DNA of 64,000 nt from Mesorhizobium sp. ES1-1 (GCF_020164785.1 NZ_JAIUGX010000004.1:434001-498000), one strand, 5' to 3'; shown: positions 1-9,458, counted from the first letter of the stretch. Notes: generated by a model not told the origin, from the letters alone. Made by a program: numbers and translations.

Positions 1-749
1 CACTGGCGGCGCTGGTCGGCATTTCAGCCGCCGGTATCGACCTTTCCAGCCTGGCGCTGGTGGCCGGCGCCCTTTCGCTCGGCATCGGTTTTGGCCTGCA
101 GAACGTGGTGTCGAATTTCGTCTCCGGTCTGATCCTGCTGGCCGAGAGGCCGTTCAAGGTCGGCGACTGGATCGTCGCCGGCGATGTCAGCGGTACGGTC
201 AAGAAGATCAGCGTGCGCGCCACCGAGATCGAGACCTTCCAGCGCCAGTCGGTGATCCTGCCCAATTCGAACCTGATCAACAATGCGGTCGGCAACTGGA
301 CGCACCGCAACAAGCTCGGTCGCATCGACATCAGGGTCGGCGTCGCCTATGGCAGCGACGTCAAGCAGGTCCATGCCGTCCTGCTCGACATTGCACGCTC
401 GCACCCGCTGACGCTGAAGAATCCCGAACCGTTTGTCCTATTCTCCAATTTCGGCGCCGCCGCGCTCGAATTCGAGATCCGGGTGTTCCTGGCCGATGTG
501 ATGAACGGCAACATCGTGCAGAACGACATCCGGTTCGCGGTGCTCGAGCGGTTCGCCGACGAGCACATCGAGATACCCTCGACGCCGCGCGCCGTAGTCG
601 AGATGAGCAAGCCCAAAGCCTGGCCCACCGATGACGACAAGATCGAGGCCGCCTTCGCCGAGCAGGAGCAAGCCAGGCTGGCGGCCGGCGCCGAGGCAAA
701 ACGGCTTGCAAGACCAGGGCGCAAGGCGCGCAAGCCCGACCCCGACTAG
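1..749 (+). CDS. MscS-family mechanosensitive channel, 3' part only
   Basis: The reading frame is open from the left edge, so the N-terminal part and start lie outside the window. What is visible matches the MscS core: a glycine/alanine-rich pore helix (around 60-110, ending GFGLQNVVSNF), then the beta domain with FKVGDWI and the RATEIET segment, and the cytoplasmic alpha/beta domain. The family forms inner-membrane pores that open on membrane tension and release solutes during osmotic downshock. The last 40 residues are charged and low in complexity, a variable tail. It is probably one of the larger MscS paralogues, which cannot be checked here. Confidence 0.9.
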   Translation, partial: LAALVGISAAGIDLSSLALVAGALSLGIGFGLQNVVSNFVSGLILLAERPFKVGDWIVAGDVSGTVKKISVRATEIETFQRQSVILPNSNLINNAVGNWTHRNKLGRIDIRVGVAYGSDVKQVHAVLLDIARSHPLTLKNPEPFVLFSNFGAAALEFEIRVFLADVMNGNIVQNDIRFAVLERFADEHIEIPSTPRAVVEMSKPKAWPTDDDKIEAAFAEQEQARLAAGAEAKRLARPGRKARKPDPD

Positions 750-929
750 CTAGGCTTTGGTTTTGCTGCGGAGGCTCTCGATCGGGCGCGGACTCGAAGA
801 CGTCAAAGCATTGCGGCATGAATGCGGCATTCAGTTGCGGTTCAGCTTCCAACTCATATAAGCTTCCATGCAAAGGCGAGAATGCCTTGTGAAATGCAAC
901 AGAGGCGGTGGGAACACCGATATCGCACC

Positions 930-1193
930 ATGTGGAAGTCTCTTGTCGCTGCCGTCGCCCTGGCTCTCGCCGCCGGCTCGGCCGATGCGGCCAGCGCGGT
1001 CAACAAGGACGCCGAGACCCGTACGCTGGTCGTGACCGAAGGCGGCAGCAAGACGGACCTCGCGCTGGCGGCAGGCGAAACCGTCGAGTTCTGCTCCAGC
1101 GGGTGTTTCGTCACCTTGCCGAATGGCGACCTGGAAGCCCTGACCGGTTCGGAAACGATCGAGATCTCGGGCGGCGTGGCCCGCATCAAGTAA
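930..1193 (+). CDS. Small secreted hypothetical protein
   Basis: This encodes 87 residues. An upstream in-frame ATG at 822 exists, but the ATG at 930 gives a proper signal peptide: MWKSL, then an alanine/leucine-rich core ending ADAAS near residue 20. The mature part is about 65 residues and has two cysteines close together (FCSSGCF), which could form a disulfide or bind a ligand. I do not recognise a family. It stands alone between the MscS gene and a terminator at 1212-1240, so it is probably monocistronic and periplasmic. Confidence 0.65.
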   Translation: MWKSLVAAVALALAAGSADAASAVNKDAETRTLVVTEGGSKTDLALAAGETVEFCSSGCFVTLPNGDLEALTGSETIEISGGVARIK

Positions 1194-1211
1194 TCTTGGA
1201 CGGCATGACAG

Positions 1212-1240
1212 AAAAGGCCGGGCGCTTTGCTCGGCCTTTT
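1212..1240 (+). terminator. Rho-independent terminator after the small secreted protein
   Basis: An inverted repeat AAAAGGCCG...CGGCCTTTT with a short loop ends in a T run. It lies 19 bases after the stop codon at 1193. Confidence 0.8.
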
Positions 1241-1416
1241 ATCGTTCCGGGTGACTCTTGCTTAACGACAATGAGGGAAATACAGCTCTCCGAATAGCCC
1301 CTGCGCCAGCCGTTTTAACCTTCGCTATCCTGTTGCCCTCTATACCCGCTCCACGACGCCGAAAAGCGGCGCGATGAACTCCGGCCTGCCCGGAGCAGGC
1401 TGGCAGGTCAGGACGG

Positions 1417-2850
1417 ATGGACGCGCGGTCGGACAGGAACACAATACCGCTTGCAGTCGACCTCGACGGCACGCTGATTGCGACCGACCTGTTGTGGGAG
1501 GGTCTGTTCATCCTTCTCAAGAAGAACCCGCTTTATATCTTTCTCGTGCCCTTGTGGGCGGCCGGCGGGCCGGCCCGCCTAAAGCAGGCGATCGCCCAAC
1601 GCATAGACATCGATCCCGCGTCGCTGCCCTATCGCGAAGCGTTGCTGCAACGCATCCACGCCGAACATGCCGATGGCCGCAAGATCGTGCTGGCAACGGG
1701 TACGCCGCGCAAATTCGCGGATGCCATCGCCAGCCATCTCGGCGTTTTCGACCGCGTCCTGGCGACCGACGGCCTCGACAATCTGACCTCGGGCAAAAAA
1801 CGCGCGTCGCTGATCGCGGCCTATGGCGACGGCGGCTTCGACTACGCCGGCAACAGCCGCCATGACCTCCAAGTCTTCGATGCCGCCCGCAACGCCATCG
1901 TCGTCGCACCCGACCGCCATGCCGCGCGCTGGCAGGCGGCGCATGGCGCGGAAACGATGCTGGCTCCGAGGCCGACATTCCGAACGCTGGTCAAGATGCT
2001 GCGCGTCCACCAATGGCTGAAGAACTCGCTGATCGCGGTGCCGATGGTACTGTCGCACGAATATTTCAATACCGACATGATCTGGCAATGCCTGCTGGCG
2101 GTCATCGCGTTCAGCGCTGTGGCGTCGGCCATCTATATTCTCAACGATTTCTTCGATCTCGCGCTCGACCGGAAGCATGTCACCAAGCGCAACAGGCCGT
2201 TTGCCAGCGGGGCGCTGTCGATCCCTTTCGGTCTTGGCGCGATCTTGGTGCTGCTGGCGATCGGCATCGGCACTAGCCTGTTTCTGTCGTTCGAATTCCT
2301 TGGCGTGCTCGCTGGCTACATAGTGCTGACCACGGCCTATTCATTGTCGTTCAAGCGCATGCTGCTGGTCGACGTTCTGACCCTCGCCGGCCTTTACACG
2401 ATCCGCGTCGTGGCCGGAGCGGCCGCGACCGGCGTCGACGTATCGTTCTGGCTGCTCGCCTTCTCGATCTTCTTCTTCCTGTCGCTGGCGTTGGTGAAGC
2501 GCTTCGTCGAACTGCGCACCACGGCGATTCCGCCCGGCGAGCGCATCGCAGGGCGGGGCTATCGCACCGAGGACCAGGAGATCGTCGCCCAGGCCGGCAT
2601 GGCTTCGGCCTTCTCGTCGGCGCTGGTCCTGGCTCTTTACATGGACAGTGTCGCGGTGCGCGAGCTCTATCCTCATCCCTGGCTCATCTGGCCGCTGGCG
2701 CCGATCGTGCTCTACCTCACCATGCGAGTATGGATCCTGGCGCGGCGCGACGAAATGCATGATGATCCGGTCGTCTTCATCATCCGCGACTGGCGCAGCC
2801 AAATCGTGGTGCTGATCGGCGCGGTGCTGCTGGTAGCCGGAGGCTGGTAG
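1417..2850 (+). CDS. HAD phosphatase - UbiA prenyltransferase fusion (DPPR-synthase-like)
   Basis: This is a 477-residue two-domain protein. Residues 10-180 are a HAD-type hydrolase with the nucleophile motif DLDGT at 15-19 and a later GNSRHD motif. Residues 190-477 are a polytopic UbiA-family prenyltransferase with NDFFDLALD at 243-251 and the second site YSLSFKR...D at 308-319. In mycobacteria the UbiA protein Rv3806c joins phosphoribosyl pyrophosphate to decaprenyl phosphate and a separate enzyme removes the 5-phosphate. A fusion of both activities would make polyprenyl-phosphoryl ribose directly. The next gene is DprE1-like and starts 2 bases after this stop, which supports that role. The prenyl acceptor and the sugar product are inferred. 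It also resembles Azorhizobium noe genes for D-arabinosylation, recalled from the literature and not compared here. Confidence 0.85.
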   Translation: MDARSDRNTIPLAVDLDGTLIATDLLWEGLFILLKKNPLYIFLVPLWAAGGPARLKQAIAQRIDIDPASLPYREALLQRIHAEHADGRKIVLATGTPRKFADAIASHLGVFDRVLATDGLDNLTSGKKRASLIAAYGDGGFDYAGNSRHDLQVFDAARNAIVVAPDRHAARWQAAHGAETMLAPRPTFRTLVKMLRVHQWLKNSLIAVPMVLSHEYFNTDMIWQCLLAVIAFSAVASAIYILNDFFDLALDRKHVTKRNRPFASGALSIPFGLGAILVLLAIGIGTSLFLSFEFLGVLAGYIVLTTAYSLSFKRMLLVDVLTLAGLYTIRVVAGAAATGVDVSFWLLAFSIFFFLSLALVKRFVELRTTAIPPGERIAGRGYRTEDQEIVAQAGMASAFSSALVLALYMDSVAVRELYPHPWLIWPLAPIVLYLTMRVWILARRDEMHDDPVVFIIRDWRSQIVVLIGAVLLVAGGW

Positions 2851-2852
2851 GC

Positions 2853-4205
2853 ATGGCCCCCGAACAGTTCCAAAGCTTTGGCCGTGCCACGCCGCCGGCG
2901 CCACGCGCGATTGGGGTCGAGGACGGCATCGCACTGCTAAGGCGAGGCCAGGCCAGGCCGGCATCGCTGCTTGCCTACGGCAATGGCCGCTCCTATGGCG
3001 ATTCCTGCCAGAACGAGGCCGGCACGGTCATCGACATGCGGCCGCTCAACAATATCCGTTCCTTCAAAGCCGAAACGGGCGTGCTGGAGGCGGACGCCGG
3101 CGTGCTGTTGTCCGAGATCATCGCACATGCGGCGCCGCATGGCTTTTTCCCGGCGGTCGTCCCGGGCACGCAGTTCGTCACCCTCGGCGGCGCCATCGCC
3201 AACGACGTACATGGCAAGAACCATCATCGGCGCGGCAGTTTCGGCTGTCATGTGGAGAGCTTCACGCTGTTGCGGTCCGACGGCAGGACCTGGCGCTGCT
3301 CAGCCACGGACAATCCTAGCCTGTTCGCGGCGACGATCGGTGGCATGGGTTTGACAGGCCTGATCCTGTCGGCCTCGATCCGGCTGATGCGGGTGCATTC
3401 ACTCGATATCGTCGAGAGGGTGACGCCGTTTCGCGACCTCGGCGAATTCTTCGGCCTGGCCGAGGCGGCCGATCAGGCTAATGAGTACGCTGTCGCCTGG
3501 ATCGACCAGCTTGCCGCCGGGCGCAATAGTGGTCGTGGTCTGCTCTTTACCGGCAATCATGCCGAACATGGATCACATGCGGCCTCACGTGCCGGAGGCT
3601 CCCTCTCGGTCCCGTTCCAGCCGGCCTTCAACGTCCTCAATTGGCCGTTCCTAACGGCCTTCAACGCTGCCTACCGGTGGAAAAAGGGACGATCGACGGG
3701 GCCAGGCCAAGTTGGTTATCAGGGCTTCTTCTTTCCCCTCGACGGCGTTCGCGACTGGAATAGGCTTTACGGCCCCAAAGGGCTTTTCCAGCACCAGAGC
3801 GTGGTGCCGGAGCAGATGGCGCGCACAGCCGTGCCGGCCTTGCTGTCGGCCGCGAGGCGGGTCGGACAGGGATCATTCCTCACTGTGCTCAAGCGTTTCG
3901 GCTCGATCCGCTCACCGGCGCTGCTGTCGTTTCCGCGTCCGGGCTACACGCTGACATTGGACTTCCCCAATCGCGGGCCGGCGACGCTGGCACTGCTGCG
4001 CGAACTCGATCGCATCACGGTCGACGCGGGGGGCGCGGTTAATCCCTACAAGGACGCCCGCATGAGCGCAGACATCTTCGCCTCGTCCTTTCCCGAATGG
4101 GCTCGGCTCGAGGCGCTACGCGATCCTGCCTTCATGTCGAGCTTCTGGGCGCGGACCGCCATGACGCTGAACACGGAGCGTGGTTCGGCGGAGGCGGCCG
4201 AATAG
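2853..4205 (+). CDS. FAD-linked oxidoreductase, DprE1-like (decaprenylphosphoryl-ribose 2'-oxidase family)
   Basis: This protein has 450 residues. The N-terminal FAD-binding domain has GNGRSYGD (43-50) and later HGKNHHRRGSFG. The C-terminal part has YKDAR with Lys400 in the position of the DprE1 active-site lysine. These blocks are very close to mycobacterial DprE1, which oxidises the 2'-hydroxyl of decaprenylphosphoryl ribose as the first half of its epimerisation to arabinose. A DprE2-like short reductase is not obvious nearby; the extended SDR at 4757 is larger than DprE2. The start follows the preceding stop by 2 bases, so the two genes are translationally linked. The family is clear, but the exact substrate is inferred from that pairing. 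Confidence 0.88.
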   Translation: MAPEQFQSFGRATPPAPRAIGVEDGIALLRRGQARPASLLAYGNGRSYGDSCQNEAGTVIDMRPLNNIRSFKAETGVLEADAGVLLSEIIAHAAPHGFFPAVVPGTQFVTLGGAIANDVHGKNHHRRGSFGCHVESFTLLRSDGRTWRCSATDNPSLFAATIGGMGLTGLILSASIRLMRVHSLDIVERVTPFRDLGEFFGLAEAADQANEYAVAWIDQLAAGRNSGRGLLFTGNHAEHGSHAASRAGGSLSVPFQPAFNVLNWPFLTAFNAAYRWKKGRSTGPGQVGYQGFFFPLDGVRDWNRLYGPKGLFQHQSVVPEQMARTAVPALLSAARRVGQGSFLTVLKRFGSIRSPALLSFPRPGYTLTLDFPNRGPATLALLRELDRITVDAGGAVNPYKDARMSADIFASSFPEWARLEALRDPAFMSSFWARTAMTLNTERGSAEAAE

Positions 4206-4328
4206 ATAGAAGTTGAGTAATTCTTGGTTAGCGAATCGTAAACATGCGGTTCACCCAGAACATATTTGTGACTTCACGAAATGTTTGCGGGTTTGTAGTA
4301 CAAGGCGTGCCGGGCTGGCTGGGAACAT

Positions 4329-4760
4329 ATGAAATATATCGTCTTCATTCTCTTTACGGTCATGACCAACGCCGCAGCGCAGCTTATGCTGAAGCAAGGA
4401 ATGATGTCGCTCGGGCCGATTTCATTCGACGGCGTCAATCCGGTCGTCAAACTGCTGCAAATCGTCTTCAGTCCCTGGGTGTTCCTCGGCCTGTGCACCT
4501 TCGTCATCTCGATGGCGTCGCACCTTTATGTGCTGTCCAAGGTCGAGCTTTCCTTTGCCTATCCGTTCCTCAGCCTCGCCTACGTCGCCGTAGCCATCGT
4601 GGCCTACCTCGTCTTTCACGAGGACCTCAATGGCTGGCGCATCGCCGGCATCGCCTTCATCTGCGTCGGCACGATCCTAATCGCGCAGAGCGGGCGTGGG
4701 CATAGGGTGGAAACGGCATCCCTTTCGTCCGACAAGATTCACAGCGAGACCGTTCGATGA
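4329..4760 (+). CDS. Small EamA/DMT-family membrane transporter
   Basis: This 143-residue protein has four predicted membrane helices (about 1-20, 40-65, 70-95 and 100-120) and a polar tail, the size of a half-EamA or SMR-type unit. Such small DMT proteins include the ArnE/ArnF flippase subunits, which move undecaprenyl-linked aminosugars across the inner membrane. Its place between a polyprenyl-sugar gene pair and sugar-type enzymes suggests a lipid-linked sugar flippase. It could instead be a multidrug-type transporter, but nothing nearby supports that. Its stop overlaps the ATG of the next gene (ATGA). Confidence 0.75.
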   Translation: MKYIVFILFTVMTNAAAQLMLKQGMMSLGPISFDGVNPVVKLLQIVFSPWVFLGLCTFVISMASHLYVLSKVELSFAYPFLSLAYVAVAIVAYLVFHEDLNGWRIAGIAFICVGTILIAQSGRGHRVETASLSSDKIHSETVR

Positions 4761-5764
4761 GACATGTGATTTTCGGTGGCGACGGTTTCGTCGGGCGCCA
4801 CCTTGCCCCGAAGCTTGTGGCCGATGGCGAAGAGGTCTTGGTCGCCGACATCGTCAAGAGTAATCTGCCGCATTATCGCAGCGTCGGCTTCATCAAGTGC
4901 GATGTCACCGACCCGGCGTCCGTTGCCGCGGTGAGGCTCAAGGCCGACGACATGGTCTACAATCTGTCGGCCAAGATGCTGTCGCCGATCCAGGTGCGTG
5001 CCAAGCGGCACGACTTCTTCTTCCCGGTCAATTTCCACGGAACCGAGCACATCATGCAGGCCATGGACAAAGCGGGCGTCGCCAAGCTTGTCCACTATAC
5101 GACCGACATGATCTATGGCCACACGGTCACCCGGCCCATGACGGAGGATCACCCGGTTGCGCCGCTCGGCGAATATGGCTGGTCGAAACAGAAGACCGAG
5201 GAACTGGCCGCCGAGTGGCGCAAGCGCGGCATATCCATTTCGCTGTTCCGCCCGCGCCTGATCATTGGGCCTGGGAGGCTCGGTATTCTCGAAAAGCTGT
5301 TCAAGCTCATCGACTGGAATCTGCCGGTGCCGATGATCGGCTCGGGCCGCAATCCCTATCAGTTCATTTCCGTTTTCGATTGTGCGGAAGCTGCCCGCGC
5401 CGCCTGGAAGGCCGGCGTGCCCAACGAGGCCTATAATCTCGGTTCGCTCAACCCGCCGCCGGTGAAGAAATTGCTCGGCGATCTGATCAGGCATGCCGGG
5501 TCCAGATCGATCCTGGTGCCAACGCCGGGCTGGGCGGTGAAGCGCACGCTCGACCTGCTCGACCTCATGAACATGCCGATCATGGATCCCGAGCAATATC
5601 TGATCGCCGACGAGGAATGCGTGCTCGACGTGTCCAAGGCCGGACGCCAGCTCGGCTGGGTGCCGCACTATCGCGACGAGGACATGCTGATCGCCGCCTA
5701 CACCGAGTACCGCGCCAAGAAGACGGGGCAGATCGCCGCCACCGCACATGTGCCGGCCGAATAA
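4757..5764 (+). CDS. NAD-dependent epimerase/dehydratase (extended SDR)
   Basis: This 335-residue protein has a Rossmann motif GGDGFVG at 7-13 and the catalytic YGWSK at 140-144, the hallmarks of extended SDR enzymes that act on nucleotide- or lipid-linked sugars. It overlaps the transporter stop by 4 bases, which ties it to the lipid-sugar cassette. It might supply the reductase half of a DprE1-type epimerisation or modify a sugar before transfer. DprE2 is usually near 250 residues, so it is not a simple DprE2 orthologue. The substrate is unknown. Confidence 0.85.
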   Translation: MRHVIFGGDGFVGRHLAPKLVADGEEVLVADIVKSNLPHYRSVGFIKCDVTDPASVAAVRLKADDMVYNLSAKMLSPIQVRAKRHDFFFPVNFHGTEHIMQAMDKAGVAKLVHYTTDMIYGHTVTRPMTEDHPVAPLGEYGWSKQKTEELAAEWRKRGISISLFRPRLIIGPGRLGILEKLFKLIDWNLPVPMIGSGRNPYQFISVFDCAEAARAAWKAGVPNEAYNLGSLNPPPVKKLLGDLIRHAGSRSILVPTPGWAVKRTLDLLDLMNMPIMDPEQYLIADEECVLDVSKAGRQLGWVPHYRDEDMLIAAYTEYRAKKTGQIAATAHVPAE

Positions 5765-5827
5765 GAGGCTCGCCAAACGGCTTTCGTTGCGCGTGGCCCT
5801 GGCCATGCGCGCAGACAGGAGATTGAG

Positions 5828-7300
5828 ATGACCGTCATGACCAAGCCCGAACAGACGAATGCGCGCGCCGTGGTCAGCGCGCCGGCGCGGTCGCCGGCAA
5901 CCATCGCCAAGCCCGACCTGATCAGCGTCGAGCAGGCGAAGTCGATGGATGTCGCGCGCATGACCGATCTGTTCAAGGCGCATCTCAACCCCGGCCAGTT
6001 GCATTTCATGAAGCTACTCGGCTTTCACAAGATCAAGATCGAGCGCGCCGAGGGCATGTTCTACATCGACCAGAACGGCCGCAAGATCCTCGATTTCTTC
6101 GGCGGCTTCGGATCCCTGGCCTTCGGGCACAACCACCCCCGAATTCTCGAAGCCCGGAAGAAATTCGAGGACGAGAAGCGCCAGGAAATCGCCATCGCCT
6201 TCATGTCGCAGTACGCGGCAGCGCTTGCGCACAACATCGCCAAGTGCTCGCCCGGCGATCTCGACATGGTGTTCCTGGGCTCGTCCGGCTCGGAAGCGAT
6301 GGAAGCCGCGGTGAAACTCGCCGAACGCGCCGCCGGCGCGAAACGGCCCAAAATCGTCTATGCCGAGAATTCTTTCCACGGCAAGACGAAGGGCGTGCTC
6401 GGCATCACCGACGGCCAGCTCTACCGCGCCGACTTCAAGATGGCCGAGAACACCGTCCGCATTCCCTTCGCCGACATCGATGCGGTCGAGCGCCTGTTCC
6501 GCTCCGATCCGGAAGTCGGTGTGATTGTGCTCGAAACGATCCAGGGTGGTGGCGGCATCATCCAGGCGCCGGCCGAATACTGGCAGAAGCTGCGAGCCTT
6601 GTGCGACCAATATGGCGTGCTGTGGGTGGCCGACGAGGTCCAGTGCGGCTATGGCCGTTCGGGCCGCTTCTATGCCTTCGAGCATTACGGCGTCGTGCCC
6701 GATGTGACGGCGCTGGCCAAGTCGCTGGGCGCTGGCAAGGCGGCGGTCGGTGCTATGATTGCGCGCCGCGAAATCTACATGAAGGCCTATGGAACGCCGA
6801 AGACGGCGATGATCCACGCCATGGCGACATTCGGCGGCATGGGCGAGGCCTGCGTCACCGCGATCGAGGGCATCAACGTGCTCTATGACGAGGGGCTGAT
6901 CGACAACGCCGCCGTCACCGGCGACTACCTCCTGCAGCGGCTGCAGGTGCTCAAGGAGAAATATCCGAAGATCATCAAGGACGTGCGCGGCAAGGGCTTC
7001 ATGGTTGGCCTCGAATTCCACGACTTCTCGCAGACCTTGCCGATGGTGCTGCGGCCGATCGTCAGCGTTCTCGACGACAAGCTAAAGGGCTCGCTGTCGG
7101 GTTTCGTCGGCGCGCTGCTGCTGCGCGACTACGACGTCCTGGTCGCCTTCACCGAATACAACCGCAACGTCATCCGGCTCGAACCGCCGCTGATCTGCCA
7201 GCGCGAACATGTCGACCGCTTCGTCGACGCCTTCGACAGCCTTCTGTCGCGGGGCATCGTGTCGATCGTCAAGGATTTCGTCAAAAGTCAGGTCCGTTGA
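5828..7300 (+). CDS. Class III PLP-dependent aminotransferase
   Basis: This 490-residue protein has the fold-type I class III signature: GSSGSEAMEA (151-160), the cofactor-contacting DE at 269-270 and the probable Schiff-base lysine Lys298 in LAKSLG. The first 50 residues are an unusual polar extension. Members transfer amino groups to aldehydes or ketones of diamines, omega-amino acids, sugars or hopanoid side chains. Here, 63 bases after a sugar-type SDR, it may add an amino group to the sugar or lipid made by the cassette. I cannot choose between these substrates. The ATG at 5828 follows a GGAGATTG ribosome-binding site. Confidence 0.82.
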   Translation: MTVMTKPEQTNARAVVSAPARSPATIAKPDLISVEQAKSMDVARMTDLFKAHLNPGQLHFMKLLGFHKIKIERAEGMFYIDQNGRKILDFFGGFGSLAFGHNHPRILEARKKFEDEKRQEIAIAFMSQYAAALAHNIAKCSPGDLDMVFLGSSGSEAMEAAVKLAERAAGAKRPKIVYAENSFHGKTKGVLGITDGQLYRADFKMAENTVRIPFADIDAVERLFRSDPEVGVIVLETIQGGGGIIQAPAEYWQKLRALCDQYGVLWVADEVQCGYGRSGRFYAFEHYGVVPDVTALAKSLGAGKAAVGAMIARREIYMKAYGTPKTAMIHAMATFGGMGEACVTAIEGINVLYDEGLIDNAAVTGDYLLQRLQVLKEKYPKIIKDVRGKGFMVGLEFHDFSQTLPMVLRPIVSVLDDKLKGSLSGFVGALLLRDYDVLVAFTEYNRNVIRLEPPLICQREHVDRFVDAFDSLLSRGIVSIVKDFVKSQVR

Positions 7301-7322
7301 GAGAAGGCCTTTGGACATAACG

Positions 7323-8555
7323 ATGCTGACCAGGTCTCCCGCGGCGCAACACCCGCTCGACCGGCTCGTGGGGACCGGCCTGGCGTGGGCCGAGGGCACC
7401 TATGCGCGGCTGGCCGCTCCGATCGGGGCGGCGTCCTTCGCGCTGTACATCCTGTTGACGGCGTTCACGGCATGGGTGATGCCGGATGCCAACTGGGACA
7501 TGCTGCCCTATCTCGCCATATCGGAAGAGGGCACCTATCCAGACGTGCAGGCGCTGCATGACTACGCCTACAGTACCGTCAAGGCCGGCGTGTCTGCGAG
7601 CGATTATAAGGCGCTGACGGACGATGGCGGCGGCTTTCGCAGCCACATGACGGAGAATGCCGCGGACTTCCATTCGCTGCTCGGCATGTACCGGATCAAG
7701 TTTCTCTATGCCGAGATCCTGTCGACGATGAGTTCGGTGATGTCGCCGGTCGAGGCGATGCGCCTGGTGTCGGTGTTCTCCGTGCTGCTGTTCGGCGCTG
7801 TCGTGCTGCTGTGGCTGCGCTCGGAGCAGGCCCTGGCTTTGGCGCCGGTGATCGGCGCCGTGATGATCATGGCTGACTTTGGCGACGCCGCGCGCGCCTC
7901 GACGCCGGATCTGCTCGGATCGGCGCTACTGCTGGGTGGCCTCTACGCCTATGTCCGCGGCCGCGAGGCTGCAACGGCGATCCTGCTTTTCCTCGGCTTC
8001 ATGGTGCGCCCCGACAATATCGTCTTCCTGGCTGTTTTCGCGGTGCTGCTGGTCGCGTTCCGGCAAAAGGCATGGGGTGCGCTGGCCGGCTTTGCCGCGT
8101 CCTTCATTGCTTATTTCGCCATCTCGCACTGGGCTCATCATCCCGGCTGGTGGCCGCATCTATTGTTCTCCAGCATCGAGCAGCATTACAATATGGATGG
8201 GTTCGAACCGCCGTTTTCGGTCGCGGCCTATCTCAGGGCGTTTGCCGCGTCACTGCTGCGCGCCCTCAACATGAACAGCTGGGTCGGCGTGTCGGTGCTG
8301 GCGCTCGCCGGCTGGTACACGGCCGCCCGAGCCGGCTTCCGGCTCGATCGTCGGGCCGCTATCCTGTTCGCGGCTCTGGTACTGGGCGCGCTGGCGAAAT
8401 TCACCGTTTTCCCGATCCACGACACGCGCATCTACTTCCCCCACCTGATCCCGCCCTTCCTGCTCCTGGCGGCGCCCTTCATGGCGCTGTGGTCGGCAAT
8501 GGGCCGCGAGCGGCATCACGCCACCTCGAACGTCATTCCCGGAGACAAGCCATGA
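7323..8555 (+). CDS. Polytopic membrane protein, GT-C glycosyltransferase-like
   Basis: This 410-residue protein is almost wholly hydrophobic, with about 9-10 membrane segments. After the first helix comes a large loop with NWDMLPY, an acidic pair in the position where GT-C enzymes keep their catalytic aspartate. GT-C enzymes use polyprenyl-phosphate sugars as donors on the outer face of the inner membrane, which fits the donor-building genes upstream. The start at 7323 is chosen because an earlier in-frame ATG lies inside the aminotransferase gene. The family call is structural inference; I recognise no specific orthologue. The stop overlaps the next ATG. Confidence 0.6.
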   Translation: MLTRSPAAQHPLDRLVGTGLAWAEGTYARLAAPIGAASFALYILLTAFTAWVMPDANWDMLPYLAISEEGTYPDVQALHDYAYSTVKAGVSASDYKALTDDGGGFRSHMTENAADFHSLLGMYRIKFLYAEILSTMSSVMSPVEAMRLVSVFSVLLFGAVVLLWLRSEQALALAPVIGAVMIMADFGDAARASTPDLLGSALLLGGLYAYVRGREAATAILLFLGFMVRPDNIVFLAVFAVLLVAFRQKAWGALAGFAASFIAYFAISHWAHHPGWWPHLLFSSIEQHYNMDGFEPPFSVAAYLRAFAASLLRALNMNSWVGVSVLALAGWYTAARAGFRLDRRAAILFAALVLGALAKFTVFPIHDTRIYFPHLIPPFLLLAAPFMALWSAMGRERHHATSNVIPGDKP

Positions 8556-9310
8556 GTTCAGTATCCAGCCTTGCGCGCGTTGCGCTGTCCCTCGGCCTTC
8601 CGGCCGGCCTGCTCGATCGCGGGCCCTCATTGCGCGGCACGAAATTCTTGGCCAAGGCGGCACTGAAGGCGCGATTCGGCGGTGCGGGCCGGCCGTTCCA
8701 GATGGTCAATGTCGGTGCCTGCGACGGCGCGCTGTTCGATGACGTGACACCCTGGCTGCATCGGATTCCGCACGCCCGAGCCATGCTGGTCGAGCCGATC
8801 CCCTACAATCAGAAACGGCTGCGCGCCAATTACCCCGATACAGGCCGGTTCATTATCGAGCCGGTGGCGGTGACGAAGAGCAAGGGCACGATCACCGTCC
8901 ACACCTTCGACGCCGCCGCGCTCGAGGCCGGCACGCTGCCCATCGAGTTCATTGGCTGTTCGTCGGTGACCGACACCAATCTGATGTCGGGCAAGAATGC
9001 CTGGGGCGAGGCCGACGCCAACTTCAACAAGTTCGCGCCGCATCTCAGGGATATCGAGGTGCAATCGGAAACGTTGCAGACGCTGCTCGACCGTAACGGC
9101 ATCACCCACATCGACGCTTTCCTCGTCGACTGCGAAGGCGCCGACTGGATCGTCTTCGAACAGCTCGACCTCAAGCGCTACCGCCCCGGCATGATCAAGG
9201 TCGAGGTCGGCGCGCTGCCGGCCGCCGAGATCGGCCAGGTTGTGGTCAAGCTGAAGACCGCCGGCTACCAAGTCGGCTTCCAGGCCGAGGACATCTGGGC
9301 CTTCGCCTGA
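8552..9310 (+). CDS. FkbM-family methyltransferase
   Basis: This 252-residue protein has a SAM-binding core with VNVGACDG near 51-58, VEPIP, and VDCEGADW around residue 192. The EGAD...E pattern is typical of the FkbM family, which O-methylates sugars and polyketides. It begins with the ATGA overlap at the stop of the GT-C-like gene and is the last gene of the cassette. A likely role is capping a hydroxyl on the transferred sugar, inferred from its place in the cassette. Confidence 0.85.
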   Translation: MSSVSSLARVALSLGLPAGLLDRGPSLRGTKFLAKAALKARFGGAGRPFQMVNVGACDGALFDDVTPWLHRIPHARAMLVEPIPYNQKRLRANYPDTGRFIIEPVAVTKSKGTITVHTFDAAALEAGTLPIEFIGCSSVTDTNLMSGKNAWGEADANFNKFAPHLRDIEVQSETLQTLLDRNGITHIDAFLVDCEGADWIVFEQLDLKRYRPGMIKVEVGALPAAEIGQVVVKLKTAGYQVGFQAEDIWAFA

Positions 9311-9351
9311 GCAGGCACTTTTGTCTGATCCATGCCGGGTCGCGGGGCACT

Positions 9352-9368
9352 TGCGGCGTGTCGCAAAC
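9352..9368. promoter_or_regulatory. Candidate TTGCG-N6-CGCAA operator upstream of DMGDH-like gene 1
   Basis: TTGCG and CGCAA are separated by 6 bases, ending in GTCGCAAA, about 90 bases before the start at 9459. The half-site recurs in the promoter of the GATase1-AraC regulator at 16811-16832 and between the corrinoid protein and mttB genes. Binding by that regulator is inferred. Confidence 0.4.
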
Positions 9369-9458
9369 AGGCGGTGGCGCGGTGGCCGTCGCCTGCATAT
9401 TGTGCGCCGATCAAGCGGGCGCCGACGCCGCCCGCCACAGCATTTGGAGCAGCGGGCC

